DNA from: Sulfuricurvum sp.
GTDB lineage: Bacteria; Campylobacterota; Campylobacteria; Campylobacterales; Sulfurimonadaceae
DNA length: 64,000 bases
Direction: 5' to 3'
Assembly (NCBI GenBank): GCA_030693335.1
Contig: JAUYAU010000011.1
Location: 1 to 64,000, forward strand
The notes under the pieces are model-generated. The model was not told the DNA's origin. It searched no databases and saw only the letters and a program-made list of their open reading frames with translations. Both the position numbers and the translations under genes were made by a program. Positions 51,304 through 60,561 of this stretch are shown here, piece by piece. Each line of letters starts with the position of its first letter. The stretch's first letter is position 1.

Positions 51304-53418
51304 ATGACTCCACTTATCACTCTATTGCACGAAAAAACCGGCATCTCCAAATCTAATATAGAATCAATTTTAAAACTCTTAGACGAGGGGTCAACGATCC
51401 CTTTTATCGCCCGATACCGCAAAGAGATGACGGGCGGGGCTACGGATGAGCAGTTGCGGGATTTTGAAACGGTGTATGCCTACTCGAAAAAACTGTTGGA
51501 GCGCAAAGAGGAAATTATGCGCCTTATCCTAGAGCGGGGGACATTGACGAGTGAGCTGAGAACACGTATAGAAGCGGCACAAACCCTTCAAGTGCTTGAA
51601 GACATCTACCGCCCGTTCAAGGAGAAGAAAAATACCCGTGCGGCAGCAGCGATTGCGGCGGGATTGGAGCCGTTGGCAGATATGTTGCAAAGCGGGCGGT
51701 TGGAAATGGCAGAGTTCAAACGCAAAGCGCAGGAATATGTCAAAAACTCGGTCAAAAGTATCGATGAAGCGATCAAAGGTGCTCAGGATATTCTCGCAGA
51801 GCGGTACAGCGATGATCCCAAAGAGCGGGATTATTGGCGTAAACAGCTAGAGGGGTATTCCTCTTTTGAGATCAAAGCGGCTAAGGGACTTAAAGAGGAC
51901 GGACTTTTTGCCAAGCTCGCGGGCAAATCGGAACGGATCGGCTCCATCCCCTCACACCGCTATCTGGCCATCATGCGAGGCGTTAGTGAAAAAGAGCTGA
52001 CGGTCAAAATAACACACGAGATGGATCGTGTGGAAAATGCGATCAAACAGTATCGCATACCCAAAAATGCGGCAAGCAGTCGAGAGCTTTTGTTAGAAGC
52101 GTATATGGACGGATTCAAACGGCTGTTATTTCCGTCGCTGGAGCGGGAAATACATAGCGTTATCAAAGAGCGTTCTGATGTTCAAGCAATCACAACGTTT
52201 GGAAAAAATCTCACACAGCTGTTAGGGTCACCTCCCGTGACCAAACGGGTGATATTGGGAGCAGATCCAGCATACCGTACGGGATGCAAGCTCGCAGTGG
52301 TGGATGAGCATGGAACCTATCTGACACACGCAGTGATCTATCCGACCCCTCCTGTGAGTGATTATGCGGCATCGGCAAAGGTGATCAAAGAGTTAGCCCA
52401 AAAATACCATATCACGGGTGTCGCCATCGGCAACGGTACTGCTTCGAGAGAGACGCAGGAGTTTTTTGCTCAAGTAAACCGTGAGGAGGGGCTCAATCTC
52501 TCTTATACCGTGGTTTCGGAAGCGGGGGCATCGGTTTATTCGGCGTCCAAAATCGCTCAGGAAGAGTACCCGAATCTGGACGTAACGATCCGCGGTGCGA
52601 TCTCGATTGCGCAACGTCTGCGTGATCCGATGGCCGCCTTGGTAAAAATTGATCCAAAATCGCTGGGAATCGGGCAGTATCAGCACGATGTGGATCAAAA
52701 ACTTTTGGAGAAAAAACTGAATGAAGTGACTGAAGATTTGGTCAATCGCATTGGCGTCGATCCTAACAGTGCGTCGGTTTCTCTTTTGGCATACGTTGCT
52801 GGGGTGGGAGCGAAGATCGCACGCGCTATCGTAGAACATCGACAAATCAATGGCGTATTTAAAAGCAAAAGCGAACTTCTCAAAGTAAAAGGGGTTGGGG
52901 TAAAAGCGTATGAACAATGCGCTGGGTTCTTTCGTATTCGCGATGGGAAAAGCATCCTCGATAATACAGGGGTTCATCCAGAGAGCTATGGCGCGGCGCA
53001 ACGGCTAGTGAACGAATACGATTTGTCTGCTATTGGTAAAGAGCACATAGGTGAGATCGCCCAAAAATTGGGGGTAGGGGAAGTAACGCTAAATGACATC
53101 GTGGCGGAACTGCGAAAACCGGGATTTGACCCCAGAGAAACACTGCCGCCGATCATGTTTCGTTCCGATCTCACCGACATCAAAGAACTCAAAGAGGGGT
53201 CGATTGTCTCAGGAGTGGTACGTAATATTGCCGATTTTGGTGCGTTTGTGGATATCGGTCTCAAAAATGACGGCTTGATTCATATCTCTCAGATGAGCGA
53301 AAAACGGATTGCCCATCCGCTGGAAGTGTTGAGTGTCAATCAGCAACTCTCTCGTATTCGTGTCCTCGAAGTCGATGTGCAAAAAGGAAAAGTAGCTCTG
53401 AGTCTAAAAGAAGCGTAA
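51304..53418 (+). CDS. tex: Tex-like RNA-binding transcription accessory protein
   Basis: A 704-residue Tex protein. N-terminal Tex region (1-190; STIPFIARYRKEMTGGATDE), YqgF/RNase H-like domain (about 315-450; GADPAYRTGCKLAVVD), helix-hairpin-helix segments (about 490-580; VAGVGAKIARAIVEHR, LLKVKGVGVKAYEQCAGF) and C-terminal S1 domain (about 635-704; GSIVSGVVRNIADFGAFVDI). Tex binds nucleic acids and affects transcription or RNA decay. TAGGAAAATT precedes the ATG. It is not linked functionally to its neighbours by any evidence here. Confidence 0.96.
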   Translation: MTPLITLLHEKTGISKSNIESILKLLDEGSTIPFIARYRKEMTGGATDEQLRDFETVYAYSKKLLERKEEIMRLILERGTLTSELRTRIEAAQTLQVLEDIYRPFKEKKNTRAAAAIAAGLEPLADMLQSGRLEMAEFKRKAQEYVKNSVKSIDEAIKGAQDILAERYSDDPKERDYWRKQLEGYSSFEIKAAKGLKEDGLFAKLAGKSERIGSIPSHRYLAIMRGVSEKELTVKITHEMDRVENAIKQYRIPKNAASSRELLLEAYMDGFKRLLFPSLEREIHSVIKERSDVQAITTFGKNLTQLLGSPPVTKRVILGADPAYRTGCKLAVVDEHGTYLTHAVIYPTPPVSDYAASAKVIKELAQKYHITGVAIGNGTASRETQEFFAQVNREEGLNLSYTVVSEAGASVYSASKIAQEEYPNLDVTIRGAISIAQRLRDPMAALVKIDPKSLGIGQYQHDVDQKLLEKKLNEVTEDLVNRIGVDPNSASVSLLAYVAGVGAKIARAIVEHRQINGVFKSKSELLKVKGVGVKAYEQCAGFFRIRDGKSILDNTGVHPESYGAAQRLVNEYDLSAIGKEHIGEIAQKLGVGEVTLNDIVAELRKPGFDPRETLPPIMFRSDLTDIKELKEGSIVSGVVRNIADFGAFVDIGLKNDGLIHISQMSEKRIAHPLEVLSVNQQLSRIRVLEVDVQKGKVALSLKEA

Positions 53419-53425
53419 AAGCTTT

Positions 53426-55108
53426 TTATTTAGACAGCAGTGCGATGAGTGTTAGGGCCTGCGTGGCCAGTAAAATCAAAAATCCTGTTTTGTAAAATGT
53501 TAGTGGTGAGCGCTCGATGAGAGGTACCCCTTTGGTAAAAAATGGTTTGACTCTATCGGGTGATTTAAGCTCATGAACAAACTCTGAGTAGTGACTATAC
53601 CGTTCATCGGCATTGATAGCAATGGCATGCATGATGATTGAATCCAGCCATGCAGGAATGTTGTTATTAAGTTTAATACAGCGTTTTGGACTTTTAAACG
53701 TCGGTGTTTGAAACGGTTCGATTTCACCATAAGGCAGTGTCCCTGTGAGCGCCCAATACATCGTTACCCCGATCGAAAAGATTTCAGTAGATTCATTGAT
53801 AACACCTCCTGTAAATCGCTCAGGTGCCAGATAGCTTGGGGTTCCTGCACGTGAATTGAGTGAAAATATCTCAACGATGGAACCAAAATCGACCATTTTG
53901 AAATCAACACCGGCTTCTCCCACTTTTTTGGTCACGATGATGTTTTCAGGTTTGATATCACCGTGTACCAATCCATGCTGCAACAGATGAGCCAGGGCAT
54001 CGTGTAAAAAAATACCCAAGGCAATTGCATTATCGATAGAGAGAGGACGGTTGATTAGATATTCGCGTAAGTTTACCCCCTCCACAAGCTCCATCATATA
54101 ATAGCGCATAGTCCGAGTCTCAGGAACCCATGCATGGCCAAATGCCTTATGATTGATTTGTTTGGCATACCAAGCCTCACGAACAAACTCATCAAGCGCT
54201 TGATCATCATCGGGAGCCATCGGAAATTTCATCACAAACGTTTCATTGTTTTTGGAGACTTTCCAAATGCGTTTATGCTCCATCATAGGATTTGTGAGGG
54301 TATATCCATCAATAATTTCACCCTGAGTGAGTGTTTGAGGAATGGGCAAAGGGGTGTTTTTGATGGCATGAAGCGGGTCAAGTCCTTCTATGCGAAATAT
54401 CTGGAGACTCATATCGTCACGATCATTGTCTTTGGCATGTTTTGCAATATGCCCGACAATGCTTTTTGCCCCTAATCCTTTTTGGAGTAGCTGTTCAAAA
54501 TCATGGTGCTCGATGAGATTATAAACACCGTCACTGCACAGTATGAGAGTATCGCCCACCGCAACAGGTGTTGATGTAATAACCAGCTCCACATTTTCAC
54601 TCAGACCGCATGCTTGGGTTAGAACATGGGACATATATTCATCGTCCATCGTATGATCACGCGTGAGCTGTTTTAACTGCCCTTTCGATGTCAAAAGATA
54701 GATGCGTGAATCCCCAAGATTGAGTGTGTAGAGGGTCTCCCCCTCGATAACGGCTAGACACAATGTGGTGAGCAGTTCAATCCGTTCATACTGGGTCATG
54801 GACTCTGTAAACAGAAGGTTGTTGATATGGCGGGTAAACACTTCCATTGTTTTAGGAATGGTCCATGCCTTTGGTCGCGATTTGAATTGATCAATGAAAA
54901 ATTTAACGCATTGGCGTGCGGCATTGCCGCCGCGTCGTGCACTTCCGACGCCATCGCATAAAACACTTACCAAAAGCGTATTGTCTATGATGCTGAAGGC
55001 GCAGGCATCATCCCCCTCGTACGAAGATTTTGGAAGGATGAATTCGGAAGATTGCAGTTGTAGCATAAATAAATCCTCTGCCTCGTATGAGGCAAGCTTT
55101 AGTGCCAT
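53426..55108 (-). CDS. Bifunctional PP2C phosphatase/serine-threonine kinase
   Basis: A 560-residue fusion. PP2C domain at about 20-240 with VLCDGVGSARRGG and LNLGDSRIYLL. Protein kinase domain at about 270-530 with the lysine of FVMKFPM, the catalytic loop HGDIKPENII (about 385; HGD in place of HRD) and VDFGS. A C-terminal membrane anchor spans about 538-557. It could phosphorylate and dephosphorylate a target at the membrane. It follows the nitrate transporter on the same strand with a 46-base gap. I recall kinase/phosphatase fusions next to nitrate assimilation genes in other bacteria, so control of nitrate uptake is a reasonable hypothesis. Confidence 0.88.
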   Translation of the reverse strand: MALKLASYEAEDLFMLQLQSSEFILPKSSYEGDDACAFSIIDNTLLVSVLCDGVGSARRGGNAARQCVKFFIDQFKSRPKAWTIPKTMEVFTRHINNLLFTESMTQYERIELLTTLCLAVIEGETLYTLNLGDSRIYLLTSKGQLKQLTRDHTMDDEYMSHVLTQACGLSENVELVITSTPVAVGDTLILCSDGVYNLIEHHDFEQLLQKGLGAKSIVGHIAKHAKDNDRDDMSLQIFRIEGLDPLHAIKNTPLPIPQTLTQGEIIDGYTLTNPMMEHKRIWKVSKNNETFVMKFPMAPDDDQALDEFVREAWYAKQINHKAFGHAWVPETRTMRYYMMELVEGVNLREYLINRPLSIDNAIALGIFLHDALAHLLQHGLVHGDIKPENIIVTKKVGEAGVDFKMVDFGSIVEIFSLNSRAGTPSYLAPERFTGGVINESTEIFSIGVTMYWALTGTLPYGEIEPFQTPTFKSPKRCIKLNNNIPAWLDSIIMHAIAINADERYSHYSEFVHELKSPDRVKPFFTKGVPLIERSPLTFYKTGFLILLATQALTLIALLSK

Positions 55109-55154
55109 AGCGGCAGCGTAGCCAAAGGGATTTTATTCCTTTGGCGTTCAAATA

Positions 55155-56432
55155 TTAAATCTTTGCTCCTGATACGGCGCCCCACGTAGTTCTCCAACGT
55201 GTTTTGACCAAACTGATTCCTAAAATGGCGACGACAACCATGATGGCAAAAATCAAAAATCCTGCGGTATAACCATCAAATGCCCCCTGTGACCAGCCGA
55301 AAGTTTTGATCAAAGCGGTACCGCCCAAACCGCCTGCCATACCGATAAGACCCGTCATAACGCCGATGTCTTTTCCAAAACGCTGAGGGACAAGTTGGAA
55401 AACTGCACCGTTTGCCATTCCGAGGTTTGCCATGATTAAAAACATCACCACAATAGCGGCCCAAAACGGCAAGGCGATAAAGGCACTGAGACTGGAGAGT
55501 ACGACGATCATGCTAAAAAAGACGTAAAGTGATTTGACACCACCCATTTTGTCAGCAACCGCACCGCCCACAGGACGCAATATCGCCCCTGCAAAGATAC
55601 AAAGAGCACCGAAATACCCTGCAACGACTTTTACATTTCCTTCGTTAATCAAATCACTTCCAAAGGCAGACATATCGGCTTGGTAGGTGTTCATCAAATA
55701 GACTTTCATGTAGTTGGCGAATCCGATAAATCCACCGAAAGAGACGGCATAAAAAAGATTGAACCACCATGTGTCACGATCACGCATCAGCTTCAGGTAA
55801 TCGACCAATTTTTTAGGATTTGGTTTATACACGTTAGCAGGGGCATCTTTTGCCATAAACATATACGCAATGAGGACAATCAATGAAAGAACGCCGCCAA
55901 CCAAGAAAACAGAAGGCCATCCCCAAAGCTCTGCGATTTTAGGAGCAAAGAGAAAGTCGATCACTACTCCGATGTTACCGGCACCTGCAATTCCTAATAC
56001 CGTCCCCTGAAGGCGTGGCGGATACCATTGACCCGCCTGAGGCAGTGCAACGGCAAACGATGCTCCTGCAAAACCCAGACCCAACGCGACCATTAAGAGC
56101 TGATTGTACGTAATAGACTCAGCACCCATATACGCCATAAAGAGTGTTGCAATAACAATGATTTGTGCGGCAATAGCCGTTTTTTTAGGTCCGATTTTAT
56201 CGACAAAAATTCCTAATACGAGACGTAAAATTGCTCCTGCTAAAACAGGAATAGCCAATAGAGTTGCTTGCTGATCGTCACTCATCATAAACCCGCGGGA
56301 GGAGAGACTCTCGCCAATTTCTGTAGCCAGAGGTCCCAGCATCGTCCACATCATAAAACTAAAGTCGAAATACAAAAAGGCGGAAAACAGCGTAGGCCAA
56401 TGCCCCTCTTTTTTCAAATCTCCAAATTTCAT
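55155..56432 (-). CDS. NarK/NasA-family nitrate transporter (MFS)
   Basis: I use ATG 56432 (425 residues) because AGGAG lies 5 bases upstream; a GTG two codons earlier overlaps that site. The protein has 12 predicted membrane segments and MFS/nitrate-nitrite porter motifs: GHWPTLFSAFLYFDFSFMMW at the start, RLVLGIFVDKIGPKK, GIAGAGNIGVVIDF, FGGFIGFANYMKVYL, and the second-half GGVADKMGG-like GGAVADKMGGVKS. It imports nitrate or exchanges it for nitrite. Single-protein form and the nearby nasA/nirA operon favour nitrate uptake for assimilation. Confidence 0.9.
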   Translation of the reverse strand: MKFGDLKKEGHWPTLFSAFLYFDFSFMMWTMLGPLATEIGESLSSRGFMMSDDQQATLLAIPVLAGAILRLVLGIFVDKIGPKKTAIAAQIIVIATLFMAYMGAESITYNQLLMVALGLGFAGASFAVALPQAGQWYPPRLQGTVLGIAGAGNIGVVIDFLFAPKIAELWGWPSVFLVGGVLSLIVLIAYMFMAKDAPANVYKPNPKKLVDYLKLMRDRDTWWFNLFYAVSFGGFIGFANYMKVYLMNTYQADMSAFGSDLINEGNVKVVAGYFGALCIFAGAILRPVGGAVADKMGGVKSLYVFFSMIVVLSSLSAFIALPFWAAIVVMFLIMANLGMANGAVFQLVPQRFGKDIGVMTGLIGMAGGLGGTALIKTFGWSQGAFDGYTAGFLIFAIMVVVAILGISLVKTRWRTTWGAVSGAKI

Positions 56433-56554
56433 GCGCACTCCTATTAAGATTTTTTTATCTTGAAAGTTTACAGCAATCTATTATCCTTTGTATTCAAGTA
56501 ACTGCTTATATTTTAATCATACTTTTAGGTTAACAATCATTAATCTACTTTAGG

Positions 56555-56560
56555 TATAAT
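56555..56560 (+). promoter_or_regulatory. -10 box for the glycine-zipper gene
   Basis: TATAAT at 56555-56560 lies 25 bases before ATG 56586, with AAAGGG at 56576-56581 as ribosome binding site. The 153-base region also carries the start of the divergent nitrate transporter; on that strand I see only a weak GATAAT near 56480. Confidence 0.55.
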
Positions 56561-56585
56561 TCGCCAACACAATTAAAGGGCAAAA

Positions 56586-56903
56586 ATGAAAAAAATAACG
56601 TTAACAGTAGCTACTTTAATGATAGCTGTAACCGTAAATGCAGGAAATGTAGACGGCAGTGCTGTGCTTGGCAGTATGGTCGGTGCGGGTGTTGGATCGG
56701 CTGTCGGTTCATCAATCGGAGGCAATAATGGTGCAATCATTGGTGGTGGTGCTGGTGGTGCACTGGGAGCTGCAATCGGAGGCAGTCAATCATCATCAAG
56801 AACAGTTACGAATGAAAGAGTTATTTATGTTGATGGGCACCGTGATAATGGAAAGCATAAAGGACATCATAAAAAAAGACATCGCAACCATGGTCGTGAC
56901 TAA
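56586..56903 (+). CDS. Exported glycine-zipper protein
   Basis: A 105-residue protein with a signal peptide (about 1-20, cleavage near NAG) and a glycine-zipper stretch (about 27-62; GSMVGAGVGSAVGSSIGG, GGGAGGALGAAIGG) predicted to insert into a membrane. The last 30 residues are rich in His, Lys and Arg (KHKGHHKKRHRNHGRD). Such small proteins occur in outer membranes but their functions are poorly known. The basic tail could contact LPS or DNA; this is inference. Confidence 0.75.
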   Translation: MKKITLTVATLMIAVTVNAGNVDGSAVLGSMVGAGVGSAVGSSIGGNNGAIIGGGAGGALGAAIGGSQSSSRTVTNERVIYVDGHRDNGKHKGHHKKRHRNHGRD

Positions 56904-56909
56904 AGAGAA

Positions 56910-57851
56910 CTAGTTCTCTTCTTTGATAATAAATACTTGATTTTTACTTTTATTTTTAGCTTCGTAAAGTGCTCTATCCGCTCTTCGTAAAGAGGTTTCA
57001 ATCTCTTTGCCGCTGAGTTTAGACACACCAATACTTACAGTAATCCGCATTTCATTGTTTTCATAAAAAAGTCGTGCTTTGTCTATGTTCACACGGATTT
57101 TTTCAGCGATGGATTGAGCCACATCCAGTGTGGAACGGTTGAGAACAATAATAAATTCATCTCCTCCAAAACGGTAGGCTTTATCGCTACTTCGAATTAA
57201 AGAAGCTATGGTTCGTGCTACAAATACGAGGGTTTTGTCTCCTGCCAAATGTGAGTAGGTATCGTTGATGGCTTTAAAATCATCCATATCAATCATGAGT
57301 AAATAGCACTCCGGTACAGCCTCATTTTCTACTTTCTCTCCAATAAAGATCAAATCTTTGAAAAGCTCTTTACGATTGTAAAATTTGGTGAGAGGATCAA
57401 TACGGTTCTCCTCGCTCAATAACTCGATGTTTTGTGTCAAGTGATTGATTTGATCGTGTGCTTTGAGCAGTGCATGCGACATTTCAGTATCCAGTTGTGC
57501 TAGATTATCAACAATCTTCAGACAGTTTTTGCTGAGGTAATCATTGGTATAGCTATGGGAAGGACTTGTGCGCTGGGCATGATCTTGCATTACTTGAGTG
57601 ATTTCTTGATTGCTTTGTACGAACGCTTGGAGTGCGATTTGAGCGATTTCGAGGTATTTATTGATATGATCGGAATTTGATTCTTGAGTATACACTTCAC
57701 CGGTAAGGTTATCAGACATATGCTTTTCAAGTAATTCGTAAAATTCTGCCTGATAGTTATTGGGGAAGGGGGAAAGTTTTTTGGTGCGTAAATTAGCCAG
57801 TGCTTGATCGCATAGCTCCCAGCTTTTAGTGTCAAAATCTTCTTTCTTCAT
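56910..57851 (-). CDS. Diguanylate cyclase with product-inhibition site
   Basis: A 313-residue soluble protein. The first 145 residues are helical with no recognised sensor domain. The GGDEF domain (about 150-313) has the intact active site GGDEF and, five residues upstream, RSSD, an intact RxxD inhibitory site. It should make c-di-GMP and be inhibited by it. It ends 6 bases from the convergent glycine-zipper gene. Confidence 0.93.
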   Translation of the reverse strand: MKKEDFDTKSWELCDQALANLRTKKLSPFPNNYQAEFYELLEKHMSDNLTGEVYTQESNSDHINKYLEIAQIALQAFVQSNQEITQVMQDHAQRTSPSHSYTNDYLSKNCLKIVDNLAQLDTEMSHALLKAHDQINHLTQNIELLSEENRIDPLTKFYNRKELFKDLIFIGEKVENEAVPECYLLMIDMDDFKAINDTYSHLAGDKTLVFVARTIASLIRSSDKAYRFGGDEFIIVLNRSTLDVAQSIAEKIRVNIDKARLFYENNEMRITVSIGVSKLSGKEIETSLRRADRALYEAKNKSKNQVFIIKEEN

Positions 57852-57886
57852 TTTGTCTAATCCTGTAAATAACTGTTCTAAAAATA

Positions 57887-58564
57887 TTATACCTCTAAAA
57901 TGACTAGTTCTTCCCTGATTCTAAATCTTTTCGTATTTTTTTGCACAACATCGCTTTGGGAGATGCATTTGATTTGATAGTCCACCATCGATAAAAAAGG
58001 GTCGAGGAATGAGGATAAAGCCGTTTCCTCAATCGCTTCCATTCCATGAGAGTTCAGTAATTCTAAAATAGTCAGGGTTGATTCCATTGTAGAGAGGCAA
58101 AAATCTTTGGGCTGTTCTTTGATTTGAAACTGCGAGATTTTGGAATGGGTGAAGCTGAGTTTTGGCAAGCGCTGCAGGTTATAACTCAAACGAAGTATTT
58201 TTACCGAACATGGCCACGTAGAGTCGATGATGAATATCACGAGTTGACGATTTCCCAGTTCGATTTTTTGGGTGTTAAGATGAACACTCTCCTCTCCTGG
58301 GTAGAGAACATAACAAAGGTTTTTGGGATCGTCTATGAGTGCATTGATCGCTTTGTGATCGGTAAAATCAACGTCGATGTAAAGCTGGGAATTGGGAAGG
58401 GAGAGATGGGTGAGTCGACCGGTACCGTTTTTGGTCTTTTTAAACTCTTTGGGGTGCATCAAGATGATAAATTTGGTTTGGGTTGGGATCGGGTTTACGG
58501 CGGAACACATGCACAGATTCATAGGGCGGTAACAGTGATAACATGTTGTTCTTGTTTTAGACAT
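57887..58564 (-). CDS. DTW-domain tRNA aminocarboxypropyltransferase
   Basis: A 225-residue protein of the DTW (YfiP/TapT) family. It has the N-terminal zinc-type cysteines CYHCYRPMNLCMC, the LMHPKEFKKTKNGTGRL motif, a YPGEES segment, and IDSTWPCSVKIL at the DTW position (here DSTW). TapT adds a 3-amino-3-carboxypropyl group from SAM to uridine in tRNA (acp3U). Context gives no further information. Confidence 0.85.
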   Translation of the reverse strand: MSKTRTTCYHCYRPMNLCMCSAVNPIPTQTKFIILMHPKEFKKTKNGTGRLTHLSLPNSQLYIDVDFTDHKAINALIDDPKNLCYVLYPGEESVHLNTQKIELGNRQLVIFIIDSTWPCSVKILRLSYNLQRLPKLSFTHSKISQFQIKEQPKDFCLSTMESTLTILELLNSHGMEAIEETALSSFLDPFLSMVDYQIKCISQSDVVQKNTKRFRIREELVILEV

Positions 58565-58609
58565 TTGTCTTGATCCTTTCGAATGGTATAGCCAAAGTCA
58601 GTAATAAAA

Positions 58610-59872
58610 TCAAAAGATTATAATACGGTTCCTACCTTCATTTTTTGCTTTATACAGGGCTATATCAGCAGAATCTATGAGATTCTGAGATGTATCCTGT
58701 TCCATTGGAACTATGGAGGCAATACCAAAACTAATAGTGATGAGACCTATTTTCCCCCATTGAGATTCAAAATTCTGAGAGTCTTTAAGATTGTTTTGGA
58801 TTTTTATGCATAACTCTTTGGCATCATTACTATTGGCGTCATACAAGATGATTACAAATTCTTCACCACCATATCTAGCAATGAAATCACTGCCTCTGTT
58901 GAGCGATTTTTTCATGATATGCGCAAACTCTTTGAGAACCATATCTCCTGCTGTATGCCCATGCGTATCATTGATTTGTTTAAAGTGATCGATGTCACAC
59001 ATGATGACAGAAATCTCAATCTGGTTACGTTGCGCAAGTCGGTATATATCTATAAAATACGTTTCAAATGAACGTCTGTTGGATAATTGTGTCAAAGAAT
59101 CGGTGAGCGTCAGTTCTTTTAACTGCTTATTGGCCTGTTCAAGCTCTTGCGTTCTTTCTTGAATCTTTAATTCCAGGGATTGGTTAACGCTATCTAAAAG
59201 TTTTGAATGTGAATGAATCTTTTCAACCATGCTTATGAAGGCGTTGTGAATGATACCGACTTCATCGACTTTGTTCGATTTTTGTAATGGGAAATTATTT
59301 AAAACAGGTTCATATTGCAAGACATTACGGGTAAGTTCCTTCAAAAATCGAAACTCACGTTTGAGAAAAATAAGAAATAATGCAAGTAATACAAGGGTAA
59401 TAATAAAGACTTTATAGGTAGTTATTTGGTTGTTTTTTAACATCATCTGATATTCATGGTCGTCAAAATTGGCATGTAAGGTTGCAAGTATTTCACCTGT
59501 TACAGGATCAATTATTGATTTATCGGAAGAATCGATTTCACAACACTCTTTCTTAGGCTTTTTATTGGGATTTTTAAAATAACGATAAAGGATCTTTCCA
59601 TTTATTGTGGTTAAGGTAAGCGCTTCCATATCACTGTTTTGGTTAATAATTTGATCCAGATATTCTTTGTTGGCATCGTTGAGACCCAAGGATAAATTAA
59701 GACCAATGGCGGGAGAGATAGTGTTGAGCAATAAAGTGTTTTTATCTTTTTTGGATGTGATGAATTGTTCGCTTATATTTTGTGTGATTTCATAACGCTG
59801 TAATCCGACTAACAGCAGAGTAAAAAAGATAACGCTGATGATGATTTTTATTTCTATGCGAATATTGCTCAT
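58610..59872 (-). CDS. Membrane diguanylate cyclase with periplasmic sensor
   Basis: A 420-residue protein: TM1 (about 9-26), periplasmic domain (about 27-150) with a Cys pair (KKECCEIDSS), TM2 (about 153-172), HAMP-like linker, coiled coil (about 225-250) and GGDEF (about 255-420). The active site is GGEEF; RGSD five residues upstream is an intact inhibitory site. It should make c-di-GMP in response to a periplasmic signal. The gene starts at the last base of the YfiR-like gene (shared base 59872), and YfiR-type proteins repress such cyclases. Confidence 0.9.
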   Translation of the reverse strand: MSNIRIEIKIIISVIFFTLLLVGLQRYEITQNISEQFITSKKDKNTLLLNTISPAIGLNLSLGLNDANKEYLDQIINQNSDMEALTLTTINGKILYRYFKNPNKKPKKECCEIDSSDKSIIDPVTGEILATLHANFDDHEYQMMLKNNQITTYKVFIITLVLLALFLIFLKREFRFLKELTRNVLQYEPVLNNFPLQKSNKVDEVGIIHNAFISMVEKIHSHSKLLDSVNQSLELKIQERTQELEQANKQLKELTLTDSLTQLSNRRSFETYFIDIYRLAQRNQIEISVIMCDIDHFKQINDTHGHTAGDMVLKEFAHIMKKSLNRGSDFIARYGGEEFVIILYDANSNDAKELCIKIQNNLKDSQNFESQWGKIGLITISFGIASIVPMEQDTSQNLIDSADIALYKAKNEGRNRIIIF

Positions 59873-60453
59873 TATTTTTCACCTTCATATAGGTAGATTT
59901 TTGAAATTCGAATTAAGAGGTTATCAACCTCAATCCCATTTTTACGCAGGGCGTTTATATTGAGATACGGGGTTACTTTTCTTCCCAAGAACAGGGAGGC
60001 ATCAACTCCGTTTTCGAGATATTTTGGGTCATAAGAGATGCTCATCGATTTATGATCATGGGAATATTGGAGTGCTTTTTCGATATTTTTATCGTTTGAA
60101 TTGAACAGAAAAATGAGTGGATTGTTTTGGCATTTATCCATAGAGGCATAGGTAGTGTTGGTTAAAACAAGTGGATGATTTGAAATTCCGTTGGGATACG
60201 CATCGTGTAATTTATCGATCAGTGAGATCGCGCTTCGTTCATCGATTTTGTCATTGACGACACATATCTGAATACTCTCTTTGATTTTTTCTTTTTGACT
60301 GCTCATTAAAATTATACGAGGAAGTATTTTTGAGAAAATACTCAATGTTTCGTCATCATATGCGGACGCATGGATGGTTGCTGTTGCGAGGCAAAATACA
60401 GTGAAAAGTTTAGTTAAAAACAGCAATGCACTCTCCACTCGCAATTTCTTCAA
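59872..60453 (-). CDS. YfiR/HmsC-like (DUF4154) periplasmic protein
   Basis: Up to 193 residues from TTG 60453; starts at GTG 60438 or TTG 60426 (GGAGAG upstream) are equally possible and still include the signal peptide (LLFLTKLFTVFCLATAT, cleavage near ASA). The mature part fits DUF4154: FSKILPRIILMSS, IQICVVND, NPLIFLFNS, and the end SLFLGRKVTPYLNINALRKN before NLLIRISKIY. In Pseudomonas YfiR is a periplasmic inhibitor of the diguanylate cyclase YfiN. The next gene is a membrane cyclase, giving the same pairing. Confidence 0.75.
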   Translation of the reverse strand: MKKLRVESALLFLTKLFTVFCLATATIHASAYDDETLSIFSKILPRIILMSSQKEKIKESIQICVVNDKIDERSAISLIDKLHDAYPNGISNHPLVLTNTTYASMDKCQNNPLIFLFNSNDKNIEKALQYSHDHKSMSISYDPKYLENGVDASLFLGRKVTPYLNINALRKNGIEVDNLLIRISKIYLYEGEK

Positions 60454-60561
60454 ATATTAGTAAATTTAAGGCTATTATTATATCATACTTTTTAATAACA
60501 CATTTAAGAGGATATTATAATTATTTATAATAAAAAATAATTACAAGCGTGGGAAGTTAGA
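60454..60561. promoter_or_regulatory. AT-rich divergent promoter region
   Basis: This region separates the YfiR-like gene (minus) and the TonB-dependent receptor (plus). Minus strand: TATAAT at 60482-60477. Plus strand: TATAAT at 60516-60521 and 60526-60531. No clear Fur-type 19-bp palindrome is visible. GGAAG near 60551-60555 is the receptor ribosome binding site. Confidence 0.5.
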
